Of a stretch of 64,000 nt of DNA, positions 15,002 to 26,800 are shown piece after piece. How positions within the stretch are numbered: the stretch's first letter is position 1; each line of letters begins with the position of its first letter. The translations under genes were made by a program, and so were the position numbers. The stretch comes from Echinometra lucunter (lineage: Eukaryota; Echinodermata; Echinoidea; Camarodonta; Echinometridae), in NCBI GenBank assembly GCA_029962745.1, contig CM057156.1:32680027-32744026 (forward strand). The letters are read 5' to 3'. Under the pieces are notes generated by a model, which did not search any database, had not been told where the DNA came from, and saw only the letters and a program-made list of their open reading frames with translations.

Positions 15002-16419
15002 TATCTTTAAATTAGGCCTATTACTTAATACTTGGGAAGGCAAAAGATCTCTTTGAAGTGTGCAGTTTCCTTGGCTTGCTAGCCATTCTCTAGTCTTGTG
15101 GGAGCTGTCATTTTGATGTCAGACTCAGAGTAACAGAAACTGTAGCTTACATGTTGACCTGCATAAACTAGATAGCATGGATAGGGTGTTGCATAATGAC
15201 CAGACATGTCAAGTCTCACTCATTAGGCATGAGACTCCTGCATTGGGGGCTCTTGCTATCCCCCAAAATCTCCTTCTCACGCCTATCCCCATAATGTAGA
15301 TGCACAAAGCCTGGCGATCTCACGATTCCCTGCCCAAAATCTCATGCATTGCTGGTCTTTGACCCTTGGCGTCTCTGAATGACTGAGTATTGTACACATT
15401 AGAGCCACTGATGCAAACAGCAGATATCTTGATACTTCAGCATCTCACTCAGACAAGTGATGGCATGGCAAATCCAAAGTATGGATGGTGACCATGGTTA
15501 ACACAGAAACGCTCAAATATAAAAGCGCCTGTTTGAGATGCTGTAGTAACAAGATATTTGCTTTTTGCATTGATGGCTCTAGGTGTAAAATACTCTATCA
15601 ATTTATGCAGGTCAATGAATATGTACTGCCAGGCCTCAAATTTCGTCAAATTTTGGTCATGGCTACTTTCCTGGAGGGCACATAATGCACTCAGGGGCTC
15701 GGTTTATGCTTCTTCCGTATCATGATCACCTACATTAACCAGTATTTTAGGATTGAGTGGTCAAATTGAATACATTAATTACATTTTAATTCATCAATTC
15801 GTCTGGATTGAAACACTGGTGTGACTAAACAGTTACCAGTACCGTACCTTATTGTAAACTTCATGCATGCTTTTGGGGTTACGGTAAACGCGGCACCTGT
15901 TGTTGGACAAAACTGCGTTTTGCCTTATTTATAAAAAAAAAAAGGTCAGAAAATAATCGGTAATATATTCTGGGTTTCAATTTATTTAATGTAATATTTT
16001 GGGTTTCTATTTATGGAAGGGCATCACGGCCACTTACAAAATTTTGTTGCCATAAATAGTGTGATATTGAGAGGGGCATCATTGCCAGTGAGTGGGGCAT
16101 GCCAGCAAATTGCTGATGGCTGGTGGGTATTTCGAGCCCTTTCCTACTCTGACATCACAATTTAGTCAAAATGGCAGCTCTCACAAGAGAATGGTTAGCA
16201 AGGAAACTGCACTCTTTAGAGATATATTTTTCCTTCTTAAGCAATCAAATACAATGTACATGTATGATTGATTTAAATATTAACTGGCTCAAAATTTGTA
16301 ATTTAAGAGTATCAGCTAAAGTGTTTTGGGATTCATTTTTCCTTTAACTGTTAGCATGGGTAGAGTCTACATATTGCTACTTACTTAAGGTTACTTAAGG
16401 TTGAGTTCTGGACACAGGT

Positions 16420-16580
16420 CACACAGGGGAACATTGGTATGGTGAGCTGTGCATTCATGTGGCTGTCAACCTCTATTATAGTTGAAGATAGAAAATACTA
16501 CAATAATCAACAAATTCTTAGAAAATATTTGCCTTTTTACACCCTAGGATGATGAAATATCCTATTCCCATCCCATTCCT
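16420..16580. repeat. Diverged half copy of the fold-back family in AK6 intron 1
   Basis: Words 'CACACAGGGGAACATTGGTAT', 'GAGCTGTGCA' and 'AATAATCAACAAA' follow the order seen at 2702-2830. A G run of about 20 bases lies at 16816-16836, downstream. Confidence 0.55.
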
Positions 16581-17891
16581 TCAGTTGGATCTAAATTATA
16601 TGTATCTTGATCATGTGAAATTCTTAGGATTTTCTTCTTCTTTTTTTTTTTATTTATTTTTTTTATTGCTACTCTTGCTCCCCTCTCTTGAATGACTTGA
16701 ATATAAAGTGAAAAATAATCTATCAGAATGAAGACAAATCAAAACTCTTCAGGGAACACTACTTTCCTATTGTCAGCAATTTCCCTTGTATGGGCCTACA
16801 TGGGTGCAAGGTTGCGGGGGGGGGGGGGGGGGGGGGTATCTAAGATAACTTGATCGCTAAACTTAGGTTACTAGCCTAGTGACTGGTGATCTCATTTCTC
16901 CATTTTTATAGTTTATTGATGTTATTTTTGGTAAGTTGCATATTCTTTGGCTCATTATATTAAGATTTCGGCATTATTGTAAAACAAGAAACCATCATGG
17001 AGTGGTATTCATTCCACACAGCAAACCCTTCATTCTGTCAATCTCAAAGGTCTCCTCATTCCCTTTCCATTCATTTTTTTTTTACACAAGAGTGTGCGTG
17101 CAAGCGAACGAGTGGTTTCCTACCAGTAAGTCTAACTAGGCTAAACCACGATGTAGCCTAGTCTTAGATTTTTTTTTCAATGTTCAATGCCTCTCATAGC
17201 AGTCCATATATCTATCTTATTTCATCTTTTAGACAAGTTTTTCTGCAATTTTCTAATGTCAGTAATGCATATGGGAGACCTCCCCCCCCCCCCCCCCTTA
17301 AATTCTTTTTCTGGTAAATCTTTCTCACCATTGTGTGTTTACCAGTGTATATTAAGTGAAAAAATGCCTTGTGACATTTTCCTACATAATTTTGTCTCTT
17401 AACTAGAAAAGTTGCACCCTCCTTTTCTATCATTAAAAATTTTAATGATGTGACCTGTGATTTGATTTTAATTTGATTTTTTATTAAAATTCACATCTAG
17501 ACAAATAAATAAAGCATTTTATTTGATGCAGTTTGCTTTGTTCTATTAATTTGCCTGTCTTTGCTGAATGCTAGTGTAACCAGTCAAAGGTGGTGAACAT
17601 TATTTATCAGTATTTCTTCATTTGTCAATGAATTTTCAACATTACTGATAGATATGTTTTTCTGCAGTGCAAAAATAGATCAAATAAAATTAGAATTAAT
17701 GCAAGTGCTCAGTTATTTTACAGTATCTTTATTATCCCTTTGCTCTAGATTGACCTATTGTACATTTGTCTCAACGTTCATCCCTAATTCGAAGCATGGC
17801 CGCTTTGATTAACTTGCTTAGTTATATAACTTGTTTTCCTTTTTGTATTTTGTCATGCAGCTGTGATAGCTTTGACAACAAAAAAGGCAAA

Positions 17892-20800
17892 ATGAGCAGC
17901 AACTTAACCAGTATCAAGGACCGTTTGGGTTCGCTGAAATCGGAGATTGATTCCTCGAATCAGGTTATCCGAGAACTTCAGACCGAAATGGAAAAACATA
18001 AGCAGAGAGCAGAAGATGTAAGTTTATTTAGAGACTTATATATTACATTGTGCTGTTTTTAGCTTTTTATGCTGCCACCCACCGGAGGTGTTATGTTTTT
18101 AGTTTGTCCGTTGGAGGTATGAACTTCTAAATGGGTGCTAATATCATCTGACAGACGATTGTTACGTAATAAAGATAATAATGATTTTTAAAAGTGCCCA
18201 TTTTGGGCCAACATGCCTGTGGAATGTGTGTTGTATGATGAAAACTGTTCAGTGAACTTGGCTAAAACTTGAAATTTCATTGTAGGAAGAGTCAGTACGA
18301 GCCACTTTGCAGGAGGTAGGGTGTAACCCATCAGGTAATACCAGTATGACATGGTAGATAAGGACAAATGACATGACAGTGGTAGATAAGGACAAGGCTA
18401 TTTCATTTTCCTAACATTGTGTTAATTGCTTACTTTTTATAGGCTGAAGAGGAAGCGAAGAAGCTTGGCATACAGTGCAGAGAACTGGAAGACAAGAATT
18501 CCGATATGGAGGATGAGATTAGAGACCTTAAGCAAAAGCTATATGAGATTGAGGCAGAGTCGGATGAGAACAAAAGGTAAACAAATATGATATCTAGGGA
18601 TTGTATTCTGAAATTTATTTCATCTCAGACAAAATCAGTCATCATTGAGATGAATTACCCTTAAAATTTTTTTTTTCTAAATCACTATTCTCAGAAGCTT
18701 TTTATCAAGATTTTATTTCATCTATTAAAGACACGCCCATTTATGATGCAATAATCAGTAAGAAATGTTGTTGACTCACACTCTGATCTTACTCAGCCAA
18801 TGAAATAGCTTTCCAATCCAGTCCAATCCAAAAGTCATTTGATATAGCGCCTTTTCCTTGCAGTTACAAAGCGCTGCACACACTACTCCAGGTTTCCACC
18901 AGTAGGTGGGACAAAACTGAACATTGTATGTAGAAATATTTGAATACGCTTGCATTTAAGCGCAAACGCATTTTTTGCTGTCTCTATCATGTGACTTTAT
19001 ATTTTGTTCTGACTTTTAATTTATATATGTATTCTTAAATTGTTGATGGAAATGAATGAAATGAAATGAAACGTGCTAAATAAGCAAAATATTTTGCGCA
19101 AGTGTTGTGCTGCGCGAAATGCTCGAAAATTACCACACCACAAAATATTCCATGTTTACAGCAGTTTGATTTGTTTTTTAAGCTATGATGTTAAATTCTG
19201 GTAATTTTGGTCTCATCAGCATAGTAGGAGTGTGACTTACATGTAATACCCCCATCTCACTAGAAGGCGATTCCGCTGCGATCCTCAAAAATCAACAAAG
19301 CGTGGTAGATCGTGGCTTGAGCGTTGTCAATCTTCTCCGTCGTATCTTGAGCCTATCTAAAGCTCCAATGATCGCCACCATCACCCTTGTCGCCACCAAG
19401 TTTTGAACATGTTCAAAACTTCCGCTGCGAGAGCGCCGAGGTCGCCAATCGTCTTAAGAGCATATCAAAAATGACATGCCCGTAGCTCTAACGTATCAGC
19501 AACGCCTAAAGCGTACTTCAAGCACATTGGAAGCGGCTCCTATCGCCCGTGCTTTCAGGCCCGTTCCCCAAGACGATTTTCCCTCAGTTATGTTTCTGCG
19601 CATCTCATCTGTGCATCTTGGCTGGTATTGTTACGTCATCACAACAGCAGTGTAATCACTGCGCAGGTCAAAAATGGAGTTGGAGGGCCATTCTGCCACG
19701 CTTTGCAAAATTTGCACAGATCGCCATGGATTACCATGGTCGCCTTGATCGCCTTTCTAATGAGATGGGGGCCTAAGGCATCACTGTTCTGTTGTTGGCA
19801 TTATCAACATCCTAAGAGAATTGTCTGTTTTCAGTTCAATTTGCCGAAATTTAATGAAACATTTAAACAATGGTTATCGGAGTCCAAACACATTTTGACA
19901 TATACATTGGATATCCACCCATCCACAAATTGATTCTGACAGTCCTAAGTCTTTATCTGATATCTGACCCTCTCCAAACTGTCAAAATGTCATGAGTAGA
20001 GTCAAAATGACTGACAGTTTTTGAATCATTGCAAAACTTTGCTTGAATATTAAGTCTTTCAAACCTTCCCCAGAAGAAAAGCCCCTTGTCCCCTAGGGAT
20101 AATATATTTTTTTTTTGCTTTTTGATATTGTAATTGAAGAAAAACATTTTAACAACTCTATGATGTCCCCTCCCACTTGTTTTTTGCTACAAATTTCATA
20201 AATATTTCTTTCTTCTTGAGCAGAAAATATGAAGTCATCATTGTGAATTAAATTTTGTTATACAACAGGAGTCGCAAAGTTTTAGAAGTGAGGAATGACA
20301 GCAATGCAGAGTCGGTAAGTAGCCTCCTCCCCCATTCCCATTCCATTTCAAATAAAGTGGTAAATGTAAAACATCTAGCAATCTGTAATGCTGCCTGTGA
20401 TAATTGATCTAATGATAATGATAATTGATCTAATAATGTTTAATCCACATCCAGCGAAGCCAAGAATTATCGGGACACTACACATAAATCACAGGACAAA
20501 AGGAGAAAGTGAACTATGCTTGAAGTTGAAAATCCTCAAATAAATGTATCATAAAATCTACTCAATTGTACCTCAAATTAAAGAGAAAAGAATAGCCTTT
20601 GATTTGCCTGTAGTTACAAATCATTATTATTAATGCATGACCGTGAAATATGGCACACAAGCAATTTGGTATATGTATGTGAGGAAGCACATAAAACTTT
20701 TGTTGCATGCCTTCTTGTGCTGAAAATTTGAAATTGGCTCCAATATCTTGAATCAGATTTATGACATAAGGCTTGTGAAGTTTATGAAGTGACCATTTTG

Positions 20801-23800
20801 CCCTTAAGGCGTGCTCACCGAATGATTTCCCCTGATTTCACATGAAATATAGCCGAGAATTGTACATGTACAGGTAGCTACATTTCGGGTATGCAGGTCA
20901 AAGGCCATAGCTCTGTCAATTTCTGGACTTTTAGGTGTTTGCCTTGTTTACACAATATGTGATTAACAGAATAACCATTTGAGATATGAACTTCAACTCA
21001 GTGCTAGTATGCATCACCATAGTGAGACAAATCGATCATATTTTCAGTATAGTAGGTCAAAGGTCATACAGATCGGTATGCATGAAATAAAGATTTGTTG
21101 GTTTTGTAATTTTAGGACTATTTGTATGCTTGACTGAGAATACAAAGTGATCAGACTTCAGGGTTGTTAGGTCAAAGGTTAAAGAGGTCAGTTAAGATGT
21201 AATTTTAGGTTTTATATTCTGGTTATCACAGTAATTCAAGAGCAGATTGGGCCATGAAGTGCAATGAATATATGCAGAGGCATGAAGAGACATGCACATA
21301 TATAAGAGAGGCAGTCACATTAATCTTGTTCTACGTAACAGTGAAAAAATGCACATAAGTAGAAAAACTTGCTTTGAGTGATTTTTGACAGCATACAATG
21401 TAGTTGAAACCCACAGAATAGAAATATTGTTTCTAAAAAAAATTGGTTGTAATGGTGTAAATTTACTTGCAGTGTCACACCTCTTGTATGATGATCAAAA
21501 AGTAAATTAATGAAAGCTTACTTTGTATATTAATACCAACTTCTCTTATTTCACCAGCTTCAAGATTTAGAGACATTTCTAGAGCAGCAGACTTCAGAAA
21601 TTGAGCGCTTTGACAGAGCCACCTCAGATGTAAGTGCAATCATATTAGTTGCGATAAGGGCCCTACAACTACATGTATGTGTTTGAGAGGCTTTAGTGCG
21701 TGAAGAAAGATTTCTTGCACATAATATTGCCATGAACAAATGAAAAATTTCTTAGCCAATTTTAATTCTGATGCTCTGATAAGGCTAGGTTAGGGATTGG
21801 GGCCAAATATCACATATGCAGGTCAAAGGTCAAATGAGGTCATATGTTAAAATTTACCTGCAAATGTCTTCTGGAGTTTGTAACTTTTAAACCCTACACC
21901 CATTTGTAACCTAACTTGGATGGAAGATGCCGTACAGGGACCTCACTGTTATTTGGGGATCAAAGGTCAAATGTGCGCAAAATGATTAATTTGCTTCTTC
22001 TCTGCCATTTCTTGTCAGATTTTGATTCTGATTCTGACTGATAAAGCTACATTAGTAAGGGCTTCCTAACTTGTACCTGGAAATGTGTAAATCATTAATC
22101 ATGCAAATTTATACAAAATCACAACAAAAATGCTATTTCTCTCATTTGCAGCCGATTTTGATTCTGTTTGTTTTATCTGACAGGGATTGGTGGGGGCTTT
22201 TGACCCCATCTCACGGGGGGTAGCATTTCATGGAATAACCCTGTACATGTGAGACCCTATGGCCTTTATATACTCAACTGTAGCCATTGAGGCCTTTTTT
22301 CGTAGAAAGCCAAAATTGTTCTGAAAGTGATAGAGACTTTTTTTATATGTAAACTGTGATATGAAAAAGAGTTAGACCAATGCTGTGCATGTCACTGTTT
22401 GGTTGTTACTCTCTTAAATAGAACTTTTGAAAAAATATGAAATGTTGTAAGGAGTACAGGTACATGAGTTGTTTTAAAACCAAATGGGAATTATTACCTC
22501 ATCATGTAAGAAAATGATCATCATTAATCACATGTAATGCACAATTTCTATGCACAATCTTGATGTTTGAAACAAAATATGATTTTGAGCTGTTAAATAG
22601 AATTACTTCCCACTGATGGTAGGTCCACCTAATTTGATGGCTGTATGTAGGCAGCTTACATCACATTCTGCACAACATATTCGCTTTGGCCTGTAGTATT
22701 TATTGTAAATGCAATTGCACATTTGTTTATAATTGCACAACATGGGCGCGATAACTGGACAACCATTTGATGGATCAACTTCAAACTTGATTCATGTATG
22801 CATATGGGAGGGACAATGATGTGATTAGATTTTTGGGTCTCAAGGTTAAAGGTCAAAGGTTATAGAGGTCATTATATACATGAAAATTGCTTGTCCTTGC
22901 AATAAATTAACAACTCTTTGACGGTTCATCTCCAAACCTGGCTCATGTATACATATGGAAGTCTCATGATTGTCTCATTAGATTTTGGGGTCACAAGGTC
23001 AAAGATGTCATTTTATACATGAAAATAAAAAAATCAACATAAATGTGCCATATATTTCCGATCTGGAAATTGCGGAGGCATAAATTTCGACCGTGCGCAG
23101 TCGAGGATTCATCTAGTTTTTGGTAGCTGTGAAGCATTTTTATATTAATGTGAGTGGCTGCTCATGTAAATGAGCGTATTACTTTATTTCCACCTTTTTT
23201 CAATGTTGCTAGGGGTGGGAATTTCGGGTATTTCATTTTCGGGTACCCGACCTATGGCAGGCCTTTCTTAAACCATATGTAAATAAATCACAACAAACAA
23301 TTGGGATGGTGTCTTTTTTAGAAAATCAGCAAATGTCTGACAAGTATGTTTATTTTCATATTTCCCAAAGTTTAGGTCTTTCTTATAAAAGGCAGAAGTA
23401 CATGTATGTATAAAAGTATATTCAATTTCTTCAAATTGTCTTGTTTAGCTTCAGAGTAAGTCACAGCAGATGGAGGATAAATTAGAAGATGCTGAAGAAA
23501 AAGGATCTTACCTGAAAAGGTATGGGTGCAATTCTTGGAAGGTTTGGAAAGGTTTGATATTTGATTTTACTGTCAGTGAAAAAAAGCATGTATATACTTG
23601 TGAGTTAGTAACCAGGGGATCTGCTGCTTTTGAAAGCAACCTGCCTAATATAAAGTTTGCCTTTTGAAAAGATTGTGTTTTTTATGTATCCACCCACTGA
23701 AGGTGGCACCGGAGACATTGTATTTTAAGTTGTCCATCCGTTTATCCATATGGTAGAACAAAATTCTTTTCTCCATTTTGAAACACATCCACAAGTTGTC

Positions 23801-26800
23801 TTTGGATAGAAATTGTGTGATGTCTAGAAGTGAAGTTCCCTGTTAGTTGAAGAATACTGTAACGGTAAGAAATTACCCCAAGTGTTGTCGTCAGGGTAAA
23901 TCATGAGACAGGATAAGATTGGGGTAAGATCCTTGGGATAAGGTCATGGTAAACCGCATTTTGGCATTTAGTTTAGTTAATGAAAATATGCACAAAATTC
24001 TTTGAAGGACTTTACTACCGTAGAGTAATCTGACGTGTGAACCTGGCTTATTAAGACCATGGCATTCAGTGATGTGTGACCCTGGAAACCAAAAGGTACC
24101 AGTGGAAAATGTTATCAAATTACTCTCTCATATGAGGTGACACATCATTAGCAGTAAATATTTACAGGAATTTTTCAAAGGATGGTTTCCTTTTTTCTTT
24201 TTCTTTTTTTCCCAGCACCTAGGATGTTACATTGAACTGACATTCTTCTTGTTTTTATCCAGGGTTTGAGGGGGTTATGTTGTAGAGCATAGAACATGGT
24301 TCATACTTTAAAGGGAAAAAAAATTATTGCGCACCATTTCATATTGTATATTTGCAGTAAAGTAGCAGAAATGCAGGAAGAGCTGACTCAGTTGAGAAAC
24401 AACCAGAAATCTTTGCAGGCTTCAGGCAAAAAGTCATCTGAGAAGTCGGATAAATATGAATATGAGATAGCTGAGATGGAAAAAAATCAAGAGGAGGTTA
24501 GTGTCATTTGAACAGGATTTATTACACCTATACATTTGATTTTTATGCCTCCACCCACCAAAGGTGGGTGCCGGAGTCATTTTTTTTTTTTTTTTATTTG
24601 TATTTATTGATTCAGCCATAAAAATACATAAAATCAAAATGGCAGTGTACAGTAGATGATAAAATTAAATGAGAATTCAATTCGTCATTGCATTGTGACG
24701 AAGTAGACGGTCTGTCCTGACTTTGATGCTGATTAATGACCTTTTGAACTGTTCACGTATAATGTGGCTGTTTATTACAATCTTTGTCCATTTATATGTT
24801 ATTATAGTCGATGAAGAGGTTTGGATTAAAGATATAAAGAGAGAAAAAATGCAAACAAAAACAAAAAAAAATTGGGGGTAGATCCGGGATTTGAACCGGG
24901 GACCTCGAGCATAGTAGTTGAGTGTTTTGACCAATACACCAAAATATCCCCATTGACCAATACATGCAAAGCTGAAAGTTGCCTGGGAAGAGACTGAATT
25001 TCAACATACAATTGAAAATCTAAGCATGATCCCCAACATCTAATTAAAAACGGAGGGCACACTAAAGATAGCCCATAGACTCAGCTATAACATACTGAAA
25101 ATTGGGTGAAAAATCGAGCATAACAGAGCTGTTGCTCAATGAAGACGGGAATGTAGAATCCAGAATTAAGTAGAGGTCATGTCCCGTAGAGAATACATGT
25201 AAAATGAGAAAAATTGACATGGCACCTTTGATCGTAAATTTAGACCATGATGACGTCATCGAAATGAATAGTGGTGGTGCCAAAATTTGGAGAGAATTGT
25301 CTCAGCTACAACATATCAAAATCCTGGCGAGAATTGACCAACAAGCGAGATAGTCTCGTTTAAAGGCAAAAAATATGACATCATTTTTTCAAAATCAGGT
25401 TTTTTTTTGCGTTCATATGCAAATATTATGACGTTGTAACCGCTTGACCCCCCAATTTTATTCATGAATTCGAATCTACACAAACTCATAGGCTTTCAGA
25501 AAATGTAGAAAAAATGAGGGGTCCCTGTGCTTTCTGACGAGCTATGGCGAATTTTAGATAGGCATGTTTTTACCACTTTTTACACTAAATTGCCCATTGA
25601 CACGCGCACAGACTTTGAACTTTGGCGTGCGCGTACAACCTTATGGTCAGTTGAAATTGATTCTAAGTGGATGGAAATTGTCGAGAAAAAAATCTCAGGA
25701 TTGTGAATCAAGTGAAAAAACAGCGTTTTTACGTTATTTATGACCTGTGCGCACGGTGCGTGGTCGCTTACGTGCCAAAATTTTTTAAATGCTTTAAATG
25801 GCCTGAAATGGATTTTGATTTGATCGATGAGTCATTTTGAGCATTTTTAAAATTTGCGTGCGGACTAACGCACGGATGTACGCATACGGGCGCATATAAG
25901 TAGATGGAATTATTGGTTCTGATATGGACATTCATCATGCCACATATGAGTGATATGAGTGATATGAGAAATGATATTCCGTCATGAAGATATGATCATG
26001 ACATGATATTTACAAAATGGTGCCTTGATGACGTGACAATGATCTGATGACCCTGAAAACCTTGCTGGAACTTGTCCTCAGTAGGCCTGACAACTGACGA
26101 AGATTTCATGAAAATGGAATGAACCGATTTTGAGTTATTGCCACAAAAATAGGGTGGAAGAATAAAAAGAATAAATAAAATTCTGATGAAATTAAAAGAT
26201 GATCTGTCATAGATGACAGACCACCTAATTATGGTTTGGGACACCAAAAAGCAAAATGCTTGTACGTGGTATCCCAGTAAAAAAAATGAAAAAGACAAGA
26301 AATAACTTACATTAAGAACAATCATTTTTATTATTTTTTTTTTCCCATAATGTTTTTATTAGAGATTTCATTCAAAATAAACATCAATACATCCATATAA
26401 ATCAATATAAGCAAAATAATATAATACAAGTCTTCGTTTTGTTTCCATAGCATATTTTCGTAGATAAGACATCAATTAATGAGCAAAAGAAACATGAAGG
26501 AATGAAACCCCTTATATATACATATATATGAAAGAAAAAAAAAATACATGCATACACACATACACCTTTATCACCCCTCCCTGACCCCCCCCCAAAAAAA
26601 CTACATCTGCACACACATCCATCGACCAAACGACACACACCCACACACACACCCGCACCCACTGACTGCTTTCAGTCTTGAAGATTTGAATCAGAAGATG
26701 GATACCTTGACACTGGTTGTAATTTAATACTTTCCCATTTTTGTAGATGTTTAGCTAGTTTGTTTCTTTTTATAGCTAACTCTTTTCCCTCCTCCTTATA

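Noticed and set aside
24868..24960. tRNA gene on the minus strand
   Set aside because: A- and B-box-like blocks are present, but the T stem has a mismatch and the acceptor stem does not pair; a tRNA-derived SINE fits better.
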